A stretch of 64,000 nucleotides of DNA from Gracilibacteraceae bacterium. GTDB taxonomy: Bacteria > Bacillota > Desulfitobacteriia > Desulfitobacteriales > Syntrophobotulaceae. The DNA lies in NCBI GenBank assembly GCA_031266805.1, contig JAISAH010000052.1:1-64000 (forward strand), read 5' to 3'. A program made the position numbers and the translations under genes. Of the stretch, positions 8,404-17,032 are shown in pieces (within the stretch, counting starts at the first letter, position 1; each line of letters begins with the position of its first letter). Under the pieces are notes generated by a model. That model ran no database searches. It saw nothing but the letters and a program-made list of their open reading frames with translations, and was not told where the DNA came from.

Positions 8404-9415
8404 ATGGCGGGCCATCCTTTACCGAAAATTCTTCCATCAAATCATACCAATAGTCCAGCCTGTCCGGGGAGCAGTTCACGCAAATATTGACGACGCGCTC
8501 CGGCCACACCGCGAATTGATACGCCTGACCGCGCGGTTTTCCGGCCGGGCTCAGCACGGTTTCCGCCAGCAGGATCACCCACGGGTTCTCTCTGCCGCTC
8601 AGCCGCCTGCTTTGCGTATCTGAACGGGACACGCGGTCCACGAATTCCTGCAATGTTTCACTGTTTTCGTTGCTGTCGACCCAAAAACCAAGAAGGGCGT
8701 CCTCCCGGCGCGAGGTGAATTCCATGCGCTCGGTAACCGGATTGAGACGTCCGTCCAAAGAGAATTCGCTCGGATAGCTGAACGTGAGATTATTTTCCCG
8801 GTCAAAATACCGGTTAAACTCGCCCGTGCCGCTCAAGCCGCCTGAATCCCCGGGATCCCCCGGATCGCCCGGATTCCCGGCATCGCCCGCGCCGCTCACA
8901 TAATAGACGCTGCCCATGTAGGGCGCGTCGACCGGAAATATTTCCCCGGCGCCGGGAGCGATCAGCGGGTTGCCGCCCAGCATCGTGAAGTAAACGTCAC
9001 AGTCGGCAAAGTTGGCGCGCAAACTGCGGTAGAGGCTGTCCAGCATGAACCAGTTCATGGAAGCGGCGTCCGCAAAATGAAAATCATCTTTTTGGGTCAG
9101 GCCGCCCAAGCCGCCAAGTAACGTGGAACCGTTGCCCCAGTCCACCCTGATGGCGCCGGGACTTACGTCGGCGGTGAAAGAAAAATCAAGGCCGGTCAGA
9201 CCGGTCAGCTCGCCGGCCAGCAGCGCGGGCGTCAGATCCCCGTTATACCTGATTTCATACCGGCTGACGGCGCCGCCAGTTTCCCCGCCGGGATCGCCGG
9301 CGGAAAAATCAGTGTAGATATAAGCCGTTTGGGGCGCGGGGGCCCGGCCGCCGCAGGCGGGCAATACGACCGCCAGACAAAGCCCGATGATAAGAGCCGG
9401 GAGCAATTTCCGCAT
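8402..9415 (-). CDS. Predicted lipoprotein of unknown function
   Basis: The start giving MRKLLPALIIGLCLAVVLPACGG is chosen because it opens a signal peptide ending in the lipobox LPAC, with AGGA upstream; the frame is open 16 codons further. The mature part is about 320 residues. A Gly/Asp-Pro linker (GDAGNPGDPGDPGDSGG, about 185-205) separates an N-terminal part from a C-terminal part reading YFDRENNLTFSYPSEF ... AYQFAVWPERVVNICVNCSP, which resembles surface lipoprotein domains of unknown role. Probably anchored to the outer face of the membrane. No function assigned. Confidence 0.75.
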   Translation of the reverse strand: MRKLLPALIIGLCLAVVLPACGGRAPAPQTAYIYTDFSAGDPGGETGGAVSRYEIRYNGDLTPALLAGELTGLTGLDFSFTADVSPGAIRVDWGNGSTLLGGLGGLTQKDDFHFADAASMNWFMLDSLYRSLRANFADCDVYFTMLGGNPLIAPGAGEIFPVDAPYMGSVYYVSGAGDAGNPGDPGDPGDSGGLSGTGEFNRYFDRENNLTFSYPSEFSLDGRLNPVTERMEFTSRREDALLGFWVDSNENSETLQEFVDRVSRSDTQSRRLSGRENPWVILLAETVLSPAGKPRGQAYQFAVWPERVVNICVNCSPDRLDYWYDLMEEFSVKDGPP

Positions 9416-9498
9416 AGTCGTTTCACGATCCTTTCTATGGGACACCTCTAAAAGCTTAGACACCTGATGATAGCATATGGATCCGGCACTGTCTACCT

Positions 9499-11265
9499 CT
9501 ACCCCGCCCGGTCAAAATGAGCGCGCACGGCCTGGGCGACGCGCGGGGGCAAACCGGCGTCGCGCAGCGCTTCCTCCGTCGCCGCCGCCACGCCGTCCGC
9601 CGAGCCGAATTTTGTCAGCAGCATCCGCCGCCTGGCCACGCCGACGCCGGGAATTTCATCCAGCTGCGAGAGGGTCATTTGGCGCAGTCTTTGGCGCCGA
9701 TGGTAGGCGATGGCGAAGCGGTGGACTTCCTCCTGCATATATTCCAAAAAACGGAAAACAGCGCGATGACTGTCGTCAAGCGGCACTTCGCGGCCGGCGG
9801 CGTTCATGAGGGCGTGGGTGCGATGGCGGTCATTTTTGACGAGTCCGGCCACCGGCAAATCAATTTCCAAAAGGCGGAGAGCGGACAGAGCGGCGCCGAT
9901 CTGCCCGCGGCCGCCGTCCACCAGAACGAGATCGGGAAATTGGCCGCCCTCGCGTTTTAAGCGGCTGTAGCGGCGGGAGATCACCTCGCGCATACAGGCG
10001 GTGTCGTCCTGATTTTTCTGGGCATCAAGCCGGAACTTACGGTAAGCGGCGCGATTGGGCTGGGCGCCGGTGAATTGCACCATGCCGCCGACCATATTCG
10101 TCCCGGCGAGATTGGATATATCGAAAACCTCGATCGTTTGGGCAGCGGGAATAGCCAGCAGTTCCGCCAGTTCCGCCAGCACGCCGGCGCGTTCGGCCGC
10201 CTTTTTTCCTTCCAGCTGGATTTTCTCGTTCAGCGCCGTCTCGGCGTTCGTCTGGGCCAGGCGCACCAGATCGGCCGTTTTCCCCCGCCGGGGAACCGTG
10301 AGCGGCAGTATCTCCAGCACGGGAGACGGCTCGGCCAGAGGCGGGATGCAGATTTCCGGCGGCATGGCGCTGTTATCGCCGTAATACTGCATTAAAAACG
10401 AGATGAAAGCCTCTTCCGGCAGTTCGTAAAAAGGCGTGAGAAAACTGCCGCGATGGATCAGGCCGCCGTGGCGGTAAAAAAGGATCTGCACGCAGAGCAG
10501 CGCGTCGTTATGGGCCCAGGCGACGACGTCCCGGTCGCGCTCATCACCTAACAGAGCGCTTTGTTTTTCGCGCAAATGCCGCAGTTCGCCGATCAGATCC
10601 CGGTATTCGGCCGCCTGCTCAAAGCGCAGGTCCGCCGAGGCCTGGTTCATTTTTTCCTTCAGCCAGCGGAGGATCTCCTGCTGCTCGCCTTTGAGAAACA
10701 GGGCGGCTTTGGCGATGATATCCCGATATTCCGTTTCCGGGACGGCGCGCACGCAAGGGGCCAGACACTGCCCGATATGGTTGTAAAGGCAGGCTTTGTC
10801 CGGCAAAGTCTTGCACTTGCGCAGGGGCAACAGGCGGTTTAGCAGACGCGCCGCTTCCCGGGCGGCCGTCACGTTGGGGTAAGGGCCGTAATAGCGCCCG
10901 GCCTTTTGTTTAGGCGTGCGCGACACGAGGATGCGCGGATGTTTTTCCGCGGTTATGAGCAAATAAGGGTAGGACTTGTCGTCTTTCAGCATGATATTGT
11001 AGGGAGGCGAGTGTTCTTTGATCAGGTTGGCCTCAAGAATGAAGGCCTCCATTTCCGAGGAAGTCACGACATACTCAAAATCAGCGATACGCGCCACCAA
11101 AGCTTGCGTTTTCGCGTCATGCGAGCCGGTGAAATAGGAGCGCACACGGTTTTTCAGCGTTTTAGCCTTGCCGATGTACAGTATCTCTCCGGCGGCGTTT
11201 TTCATCAGATACACTCCGGGCCGGGCCGGCAGCAGCTGTAATTTCTCGCTGACCATGGTTTCCAT
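9499..11265 (-). CDS. uvrC: Excinuclease ABC subunit C
   Basis: Makes both incisions in nucleotide excision repair with UvrAB. 588 residues. The N-terminal GIY-YIG nuclease (PGVYLMKNAAGEILYIGKAK) performs the 3' cut. A UvrB-interaction region (FEQAAEYRDLIGELRHLREK, about 205-225) follows, then the RNase H-like domain (VFDISNLAGTNMVGGMVQF) for the 5' cut, and C-terminal helix-hairpin-helix motifs (LDEIPGVGVARRRMLLTKF). The chosen ATG (METMVSEKLQLL) has GGAGG 10 bp upstream; the frame extends 39 codons further without resembling the family. Confidence 0.95.
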   Translation of the reverse strand: METMVSEKLQLLPARPGVYLMKNAAGEILYIGKAKTLKNRVRSYFTGSHDAKTQALVARIADFEYVVTSSEMEAFILEANLIKEHSPPYNIMLKDDKSYPYLLITAEKHPRILVSRTPKQKAGRYYGPYPNVTAAREAARLLNRLLPLRKCKTLPDKACLYNHIGQCLAPCVRAVPETEYRDIIAKAALFLKGEQQEILRWLKEKMNQASADLRFEQAAEYRDLIGELRHLREKQSALLGDERDRDVVAWAHNDALLCVQILFYRHGGLIHRGSFLTPFYELPEEAFISFLMQYYGDNSAMPPEICIPPLAEPSPVLEILPLTVPRRGKTADLVRLAQTNAETALNEKIQLEGKKAAERAGVLAELAELLAIPAAQTIEVFDISNLAGTNMVGGMVQFTGAQPNRAAYRKFRLDAQKNQDDTACMREVISRRYSRLKREGGQFPDLVLVDGGRGQIGAALSALRLLEIDLPVAGLVKNDRHRTHALMNAAGREVPLDDSHRAVFRFLEYMQEEVHRFAIAYHRRQRLRQMTLSQLDEIPGVGVARRRMLLTKFGSADGVAAATEEALRDAGLPPRVAQAVRAHFDRAG

Positions 11266-11287
11266 ATTTTGTGATCCTCCTCCGCCC

Positions 11288-12397
11288 TCAACCGCTCCGG
11301 GGCATGGAAGCCGGTTCAGGCGCGCGCAGCGGAGCGCCGGTGAACAGTGATTTGTCCAAAACGCCCCGCAAAGTCTGACCAAAAGTGTAAAGCCAAAGCA
11401 AAGCGAGCAGCGCGGTCAGAAAAATCGCCCAGCCGGCCGTGAGCGGCCCTCCGTACCAGGCGGCAATCTTTTGACTGGCGACGGTATAAGCGGCCAGCGG
11501 AAAGATGAAAGCCCACCAGGCGAGGGAAAAAGGGATGCCGCCCCGGCGCAGCCGATGCAGACAGATGATGGTGATGATACCGATTATCCAAAAACCGAAC
11601 CCCCATATGGTGAGCGAGATGAAATACAGCAGGGGCGCGGCGGTGAAAAAACCCAGGGCCTCCGCGTTTTCGCCCATATCGACGATGGCGTTGACAGCCA
11701 GTCCGGCGCCGCCGAGAAAAATACCGAACGTCGGGGTCGCGGTGGCCGGGGGCAGAGCGTATTGAGCAAGACGGGCGAAAATGACGGAACTGAGAAAAAT
11801 AAAAAGGAAAAAGCCGATTCCGAAAAAGATCGCGTTCAGGATAAAAATCGGCGCGGCGTGTCCGGGATGGCGCGTGACGGCCAAAGTGAGCAGGGGATTG
11901 CCTAAGAGCAGCAAGGCCATATTGGCTACCGGGGCCATGATCCAGGAAAAATTCATCGCGGCGGGGTCGGGCGGGTCTTCGGCGCGCATGAGACGGAAAC
12001 TGGTGTAAAACGTAAAAGCCGTGACGATAAAACAGGCGACAAGCCAAAGGGCGAGCATGAGCGGGTAAACGCAGGCGGGCGGCAGCCAGCGGCTCCAGAT
12101 AGCGGAGATATTCGTGCCGACGATGGCGGTGCCGACGCCGGCCATGACAAAAAAATTCACAGTGACCGGATGATGCAAATCGCGCCGCACATAGCCGAAA
12201 TAGCGCAGCCAGCGTACCAACCAAGGGCCGGCGAGCAGGATGTATATACCGGCGGTCAGACCGGCGAGAAAAATACCGGCGCCGGCGGCGGGAGCGAAAT
12301 CTAAGCGCCAGTTGTAAAATATATTGGCTAAACCGCCCGTACCCATGACGACCGCGAACCAACCGGGCGCCAGATGCTTTATCGGGTGATATTCCAC
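11288..12397 (-). CDS. SLAC1/TehA-family transporter (C4-dicarboxylate/tellurite-type)
   Basis: 369 residues with about ten hydrophobic helices, starting HLAPGWFAVVMGTGGLANI, the typical first helix of the TDT family (MAE1 malate carrier, TehA, SLAC1 anion channel). The conserved pore region WFAVVMGTG is present. Transport of an anion such as malate, or tellurite resistance, is family-level inference. It lies downstream of the TetR gene on the same strand but has its own strong promoter. Confidence 0.85.
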   Translation of the reverse strand: MEYHPIKHLAPGWFAVVMGTGGLANIFYNWRLDFAPAAGAGIFLAGLTAGIYILLAGPWLVRWLRYFGYVRRDLHHPVTVNFFVMAGVGTAIVGTNISAIWSRWLPPACVYPLMLALWLVACFIVTAFTFYTSFRLMRAEDPPDPAAMNFSWIMAPVANMALLLLGNPLLTLAVTRHPGHAAPIFILNAIFFGIGFFLFIFLSSVIFARLAQYALPPATATPTFGIFLGGAGLAVNAIVDMGENAEALGFFTAAPLLYFISLTIWGFGFWIIGIITIICLHRLRRGGIPFSLAWWAFIFPLAAYTVASQKIAAWYGGPLTAGWAIFLTALLALLWLYTFGQTLRGVLDKSLFTGAPLRAPEPASMPRSG

Positions 12398-12446
12398 TGG
12401 GAAGTCTCCTGATGTCCAGTGATTGATTACAGTTATTTACACTTTT

Positions 12447-12475
12447 ATTATATAGCGTATTTGTAAAAAAATCAA
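12447..12475 (-). promoter_or_regulatory. Promoter of the SLAC1/TehA-like gene
   Basis: On the minus strand TTGATT, 17-bp spacer, TATAAT. It lies in the short gap after the TetR stop codon. Confidence 0.6.
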
Positions 12476-12480
12476 GATTT

Positions 12481-13095
12481 TTATGCGCCGGAGGACAGAT
12501 CCTTCCGGTCGCCGCCGGTGATCCCGCGCAGGAAAAGCTTTACCATCCCCATTTTATACTCGCTGGATTCCGTCATGTATTCAGGCTGCTGCAATATGGT
12601 CATAGACATCATTAAAAAAGCCAGGATCGCTTCTGTTGGAATATTTTTGTCAATGGCGCCTTCTCTTTTTCCCATCTCGATAAATTTATAATATAGCTCC
12701 GAGGTCCTTTCTGTTACCGTTTCTTGGAAAATCCGGCGAAGGATTTTATCGTCCAAGGCTTTTTCATTAAAATGCGATAAGGCGATCTGATGGACCATGT
12801 CGCTCTTGCTCCGCATGATGAGTTCCAGTTTTTCGGGAAAAGGAATATTCTGGTCCAATATCTGTCCGTACTTGCCGATTTCAGCTTCGACGCAGGCAAT
12901 AAAAGCTTCTTTGGCCAACGCGTTTTTATCACCGAAATAATTGTAGATCGATACCTGAGAAACTTTAGCGCGCTCCGCGATTTCGCTGATACTGACGTCC
13001 AGTATCCCGCGCCGGGTAAACAATTCGCGCGCCGCCTCTATGACCGCCGCTTTTTTAGCGGCTGTTCTTTTTTCGTACCCATTCATTTCCATCAC
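12481..13095 (-). CDS. TetR/AcrR family transcriptional regulator
   Basis: 204 residues. The N-terminal helix-turn-helix reads AARELFTRRGILDVSISEIAERAKVSQVSIYNYFGDKNAL, the canonical TetR fold with the YNYF motif; the C-terminal 140 residues form the ligand/dimer domain. The divergent intergenic space holds a perfect 14-bp palindrome over this gene's own -35, so autorepression and control of the neighbouring hydrolase are likely. The ligand is unknown. Confidence 0.9.
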   Translation of the reverse strand: MMEMNGYEKRTAAKKAAVIEAARELFTRRGILDVSISEIAERAKVSQVSIYNYFGDKNALAKEAFIACVEAEIGKYGQILDQNIPFPEKLELIMRSKSDMVHQIALSHFNEKALDDKILRRIFQETVTERTSELYYKFIEMGKREGAIDKNIPTEAILAFLMMSMTILQQPEYMTESSEYKMGMVKLFLRGITGGDRKDLSSGA

Positions 13096-13104
13096 CCGTC
13101 ATTT

Positions 13105-13133
13105 ATTATAGCGAATAATTTGTAATATTACAA
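13105..13133 (-). promoter_or_regulatory. Promoter of the tetR-like gene
   Basis: On the minus strand TTGTAA, 17-bp spacer, TATAAT. The -35 is the outer half of the palindromic operator. Confidence 0.6.
13120..13133. promoter_or_regulatory. Palindromic operator TTGTAATATTACAA
   Basis: Perfect 14-bp inverted repeat midway between the divergent TetR-type regulator and the hydrolase. It overlaps the regulator's -35 and ends 18 bp before the hydrolase -35. Its position makes it the probable binding site of the regulator. Confidence 0.6.
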
Positions 13134-13151
13134 CTAAAAATTCAAAACCTA

Positions 13152-13179
13152 TTGACAAGGCGCGCCGACCGTATATAAT
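13152..13179 (+). promoter_or_regulatory. Promoter of the alpha/beta hydrolase gene
   Basis: TTGACA and TATAAT, both perfect, separated by 16 bp. AGGAGGAG precedes the ATG downstream. Confidence 0.65.
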
Positions 13180-13221
13180 GAAATATGAGGATCAATATTT
13201 CAAAACTTAGGAGGAGCGGGT

Positions 13222-14301
13222 ATGAGAGTCGATTTCAGCGATAAAACAGTCGGCGGCTTCAACTATGAGCTTGTAAGGGGGCTGTCCGTCCAGCAAGCCG
13301 GGGCCGCGGAATTGGGCGAGTGCATGGAAACTATGGAACGCATAACAGCCAACGATTTTGGCAGTTGGGTCGCCGAGTGGGAAAAAACGGCGGCCCGCGT
13401 TTTGGATCACGCCCGGCAATTGGCAAAAGATGACAGGCCGGGCGCGCGGGAGGCGTTTATGCGCGCAAGCAACTATTTTCGCATGGCCTGTTTTTATGCC
13501 GCTCACACTGATCCGCGCCACAAAGATCTGTGGAGCAGGAGCCGGGACTGTTTTCACTGTATGGCTGCTCTTGCGGAGTATCCGATCGAGAAGGTCGGCG
13601 TCAAGTTTGAGGGCGCCGTGCTGCCGGGTTATTTTATGCCGGCAGGCCGGGAAAACCGTCCGACGCTTATCGCCATCGGCGGCTTCGATTCCACCAAGGA
13701 AGAACTGTACTGCTGGATTGGTTCGGCTGCCCGCGAATACGGCTGGAATTGCCTGGTTTTTGAGGGTCCGGGGCAATGGGGCGCTCTTATGGATAATCCG
13801 GGACTTGTTTTCCGGCCCGATTATGAAAAACCTGTTGGCGCCGCCGTAGATTATTTGATGACGCGCGGCGATATCGACAAGGAGAAAATCGCCGTCATCG
13901 GGTATTCGATGGGCGGGTACCTGTGCGTCAGAGGGGCGCTTGATCCGCGGACGGGAAAACCCATGTTGTTCCTGTTCAGCGAGGACGATATCATTGACGC
14001 CGCCGCTCCCGACAAAATCATCGCCGCCGGATTGCTCGACTATATCCAATCGCTGGACTGTCCGCGCTATGTTCGTTTGTTTACCAAGGAGGAAGGGGCG
14101 TCGGGCCATTGCCAGATGGGGGGACTCACATACGCGCGGACGGCGGTTTTCGGCTGGCTGGAACACGCGCTGTGCGGCGGTAAAATTGAAAACCGCGGCG
14201 CCGGGTGTTCGGATTTATTTGTCGAACTTTTTGGAAAATACGGCGGCGCGGAAGGCGCGGTCAAAGCCCAAGCGCTCGTCAATGAAGTCACTTTCATTTG
14301 A
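13222..14301 (+). CDS. Alpha/beta hydrolase (FrsA/DAP2-like esterase)
   Basis: 359 residues. An all-helical N-terminal part (1-120) precedes the hydrolase core: GGFDSTKEE (oxyanion region), FEGPGQWG, the nucleophile elbow G227-Y-S229-M-G, and a C-terminal EEGASGHCQMG carrying the likely catalytic His. Relatives have some 70 residues between the serine elbow and the acid-bearing strand; here only about 26 separate GYSMGG from FSEDD, so part of the core may be deleted. It is divergent from a TetR regulator with an operator between. Substrate unknown. Confidence 0.8.
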   Translation: MRVDFSDKTVGGFNYELVRGLSVQQAGAAELGECMETMERITANDFGSWVAEWEKTAARVLDHARQLAKDDRPGAREAFMRASNYFRMACFYAAHTDPRHKDLWSRSRDCFHCMAALAEYPIEKVGVKFEGAVLPGYFMPAGRENRPTLIAIGGFDSTKEELYCWIGSAAREYGWNCLVFEGPGQWGALMDNPGLVFRPDYEKPVGAAVDYLMTRGDIDKEKIAVIGYSMGGYLCVRGALDPRTGKPMLFLFSEDDIIDAAAPDKIIAAGLLDYIQSLDCPRYVRLFTKEEGASGHCQMGGLTYARTAVFGWLEHALCGGKIENRGAGCSDLFVELFGKYGGAEGAVKAQALVNEVTFI

Positions 14302-14307
14302 AAATAT

Positions 14308-14874
14308 TCAAAAATCGAACGCCTCGCATAATTTTGGCAATAGATTTTTTAAATCATCTTCATTTTCTTCATCCCATTCGATGTCTATGTCTTTCGCGTA
14401 TTCGATTTCTGAAACCATCTCTTTTTTTAGTTCATCCGCTAAAGGATACTTTTCCAATTCGGCATAGAAAAGGTCATACTTTCTATCTTTCGCGCCCGTC
14501 TTTTTAAAATACGCGTCCGCAGCCACCCCGAGCATATCCTCATACTCGACCTCTTCTTCCGTCGCTTCCACTTCCGCCAACGAGTCCGGGTCCTTCAAGG
14601 CGCCCAGGAATACCTCTTTCCCTTGCGCTGTAAGCCATCCCCGGAAATAGTCAAATCCGTCGTCGCTGCAGCCGCCGTTGATAACATACGCGGCGGCCCA
14701 TAGCTTATTTTTGTATGAAAGCCTTTGGTATTCCGCAAAAATGCCTTGCCATAAAAGAATTTCCCCGGCTTCCAATTTGACCAGACGGTAAATCAACGGT
14801 TCATACATATCCTCCCAGCCGTCATTTTCTTCACGGGCGGAATCAATTATTTCCCAAAATGCCCCGATGTCCAC
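14308..14874 (-). CDS. DUF4240 domain protein
   Basis: 188 residues. The N-terminus MDIGAFWEIIDSAREE followed by WQGIFAEYQRLSYKN and INGGCSDDGFDYFRGWLTAQG is the DUF4240 signature, an acidic cytosolic domain of unknown function found widely in bacteria. No membrane segment or signal. The start is 12 bp after the stop of the upstream epimerase-like gene, so they are probably one transcript. Confidence 0.85.
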   Translation of the reverse strand: MDIGAFWEIIDSAREENDGWEDMYEPLIYRLVKLEAGEILLWQGIFAEYQRLSYKNKLWAAAYVINGGCSDDGFDYFRGWLTAQGKEVFLGALKDPDSLAEVEATEEEVEYEDMLGVAADAYFKKTGAKDRKYDLFYAELEKYPLADELKKEMVSEIEYAKDIDIEWDEENEDDLKNLLPKLCEAFDF

Positions 14875-14886
14875 TTTAAGCCCTCC

Positions 14887-15948
14887 TTACCTCTCCCGCC
14901 AATCGTCGATCATTCTTTTATACATATCCGCCAGCCCGTACCGGGGTCGCCAGCCCAATCCCCTCAGTTTGTCCGCGTTGAGCCTATAATTCGCGTCCGG
15001 CGCGTAACCGCGTTTCGCGATGTCCTCCGACGTCTCGGCTACGACTTTGACCCCGCCGCCGGCCTCCCGCGCCACCAGTTCCGCCATTTCCCGGATCGTC
15101 GCGCTCGCCTCGCTGTTGGCGATATTGTACGTTTCGCCGTTTTGCCCTTTCAAAAGAAGCGTCAGGAGCCCGGAAACCGTATCGGCGGTGTAACAGTAGT
15201 TTCCGCGGGAGCGGCCCGCGGTATGCAATATGATATTTTCGCCTTTCATCGCGTTGCGTCCGAACTGCGCGAACACACGCCCGTCGTCCAGCGGCGTTCC
15301 TGCGCCAAAAGTTTGCGCCAGCCGCGCGATTTTCACCGGCAGTCCGTACTGCGCGGCATAAGCGGCGCACAGGCTCTCGCACATACGCTTGCTTTCGGGA
15401 TAGCAGCTCCTGGGGTTTGACAGATCCAGCCGGCCAAGATCCGGCTCCCGGACTTCCGGCAGGTCGGTTTGGCCGTAGACTTCCATAGAGGACAGGAACA
15501 CAATGCTTCTGCAGCGCCGCTCTGCGGCCAGTCTGAGGATGTTCCCCGTTCCGGCAATGGCTGTGGTGATCACGTCGACCGGTCTGGCCGCCATATCCGC
15601 GGATCGGGTGATCGCCGCGCCATGGAAGACATAGTCCAAAACAGGCGGGAGCGTTTCCGTAGGCAAAGGCTCGCGAATATCGCCCCGGATGAACTCAGCG
15701 CCAAACTCCCTGCGGAGGGCCGCGCCTTTGGCGGCGTTTCGTCCGTGCCCGCAGACGCGGAGATTAAGTCCATACCTTTTGCCAGCGGATGATAAAGCGC
15801 GTATCAGCGCGCCGCCGACAAGACCGGTAGCGCCCGTGACAAGGATGGTCGATCCGGCTGTTTCCCGCCAGAGGATAGCGGAATCCTCTGAAAGTATTTG
15901 CTCTATATCCTCCGCCACCAGAGGGCTTTGTGAAAACAAACCATCCAT
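14887..15948 (-). CDS. NAD-dependent epimerase/dehydratase (extended SDR)
   Basis: 353 residues. TILVTGATGLVGGAL is the N-terminal NAD-binding glycine motif, FLSSMEVYG carries the catalytic Ser, and Y-P-E-S-K in RSCYPESKRMCE is the YxxxK pair. The extended SDR ending (LRGLGWRPRYGLADMYKRMIDDW) is typical of UDP/dTDP-sugar epimerases and dehydratases. Substrate cannot be told, and no sugar cluster adjoins it; DUF4240 lies directly downstream. The N-terminal 30 residues before the Rossmann strand are longer than usual. Confidence 0.85.
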   Translation of the reverse strand: MDGLFSQSPLVAEDIEQILSEDSAILWRETAGSTILVTGATGLVGGALIRALSSAGKRYGLNLRVCGHGRNAAKGAALRREFGAEFIRGDIREPLPTETLPPVLDYVFHGAAITRSADMAARPVDVITTAIAGTGNILRLAAERRCRSIVFLSSMEVYGQTDLPEVREPDLGRLDLSNPRSCYPESKRMCESLCAAYAAQYGLPVKIARLAQTFGAGTPLDDGRVFAQFGRNAMKGENIILHTAGRSRGNYCYTADTVSGLLTLLLKGQNGETYNIANSEASATIREMAELVAREAGGGVKVVAETSEDIAKRGYAPDANYRLNADKLRGLGWRPRYGLADMYKRMIDDWRER

Positions 15949-16094
15949 TTAACTCTTTCCTGTCCCGGCAGTCCTCACCCCGCCGCCTATAGTTTATATC
16001 GAACATTGAGAACATAAATTAACGCCTCAAATCCCCAGCTTTACCACCCCAATTCAATCTGCCCAATTTTTTCCATACCCAATTTTATAAACGC

Positions 16095-16123
16095 TTGACA
16101 GCGGGAAAGATATATGCGACAAT
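16095..16123 (+). promoter_or_regulatory. Predicted promoter of tRNA-Thr
   Basis: TTGACA, 17 bp, GACAAT, about 55 bp upstream of the tRNA. Confidence 0.45.
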
Positions 16124-16179
16124 TAGTACGCCGTCACAGTCGGCAGCGTTCCCTTGGCAAAGAGATCAACCCCGAATAT

Positions 16180-16256
16180 GCTGCTATAGCTCAGTTGGTA
16201 TGAGCGCGTCCTTGGTAAGGACGAGGTCCCCGGTTCAAGCCCGGGTAGCAGCTCCA
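16180..16256 (+). tRNA. tRNA-Thr (anticodon GGT)
   Basis: Cloverleaf of 77 nt with encoded CCA. Acceptor GCTGCTA pairs with TAGCAGC. The anticodon arm CGTCC-TTGGTAA-GGACG gives anticodon GGT. The T arm is CCCGG-TTCAAGC-CCGGG. The remnants of a conjugative-type element start 110 bp downstream, so this tRNA may have been an old integration site, though no second copy of its 3' end is seen. Confidence 0.95.
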
Positions 16257-16268
16257 TTAAAACCTTCG

Positions 16269-16303
16269 AAAACCCGCATGGCGCAAGCCTTTGCGGGTTT
16301 TCT
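16269..16303 (+). terminator. Rho-independent terminator of tRNA-Thr
   Basis: AAAACCCGC pairs with GCGGGTTTT across a short GC-rich loop, followed by a T-rich stretch. Confidence 0.7.
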
Positions 16304-16371
16304 TGTTTTCATAGGAAAATTCCTGACAACCGAGAACAGGCAATGTCGCCCGCATAAAAAAGGAGGCAGCC

Positions 16372-16755
16372 ATGAGCGCAAATGAGTATGTCCAATTCGT
16401 TTTAGAAGTTAAAAAAGAAACCTCTATGATCCAATCGTTCGACGAGACCGCCGCGTATGAGGTGGCGCAGCTTCTCAGTGGGAGCTTTGTCTACCCGCTG
16501 TATGAAGCGGTATGGGTAAATTTCTTTGACCTCGGCACTGTCCCGCAGCATCTTGAAAGCCTATAATATGACAGCGGAAACCATTTCGGATTAGTTTACT
16601 TCATATTCATATTGGCAAACGCGGCTGACTTAATGGTTCCCGCGCAGTTTACCGAAATGAGCGCAAATGACACGCTCGTCCCTGCCCTCTCGGCCGCTTT
16701 CATTGAGGACTGGCTTGAATATGACGCCACCCATGAGGCGACAAAAATCACTTAA
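16372..16755 (+). pseudogene. Conserved accessory-element gene with an in-frame stop
   Basis: AAGGAGG precedes an ATG that opens MSANEYVQFVLEVKKE. After 64 codons a TAA interrupts the frame, which then continues without shift for 62 more sense codons (YDSGNHFGLVYFIF ... EYDATHEATKIT) to a second TAA. Composition and hydrophobic pattern continue across the stop, so this looks like one gene of about 127 codons broken by a nonsense mutation. I do not recognise the family; the neighbouring ParA suggests a conjugative-element origin. Confidence 0.55.
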
Positions 16756-16834
16756 AAATCGTCAAAGCACCCATTCGGAAAGTCAAAATCGCGTAAACCA
16801 AATACTTAGCCTCATGAAACACGGGGGCAAAACA

Positions 16835-16873
16835 CAAGAAGCCGCCGCTCTCAAAAAGAACGGCGGCTTCTTG
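16835..16873. terminator. Strong hairpin before the parA unit
   Basis: A 13-bp perfect stem (CAAGAAGCCGCCG with CGGCGGCTTCTTG) around an A-rich loop. No T run follows, so it may act as a terminator on either strand or as a processing signal. Confidence 0.5.
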
Positions 16874-16957
16874 CGTTATGGGGCTTTCAGCCCCATACAT
16901 AGCCGCCCTAAGCAATCCGGCCACAGGCGGCTGATTTTATGTGAAGGGAGATAAGCC

Positions 16958-17032
16958 ATGAACCACATCAGAACCGGGCGAAGGGAGGGAGCGTCATGGA
17001 CGGCGGCCATTGCCGTGTTTACGCGGTTGTAA
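16958..17032 (+). CDS. Possible 24-residue leader peptide overlapping parA
   Basis: An ATG with GGGAG 7 bp upstream opens MNHIRTGRREGASWTAAIAV and ends 37 bp inside parA in another frame. The good ribosome binding site and the overlap suggest a leader or coupling peptide; no homology is recognised. Confidence 0.3.
   Translation: MNHIRTGRREGASWTAAIAVFTRL

Noticed and set aside
11316-12362. Second long frame over the SLAC1/TehA-like gene
   Set aside because: Arg- and His-rich out-of-frame reading of a polytopic membrane protein gene.
15949-16094. Minus-strand frame extending the epimerase-like gene upstream
   Set aside because: The frame differs from the gene and shows no conserved motif; the region is AT-rich spacer.
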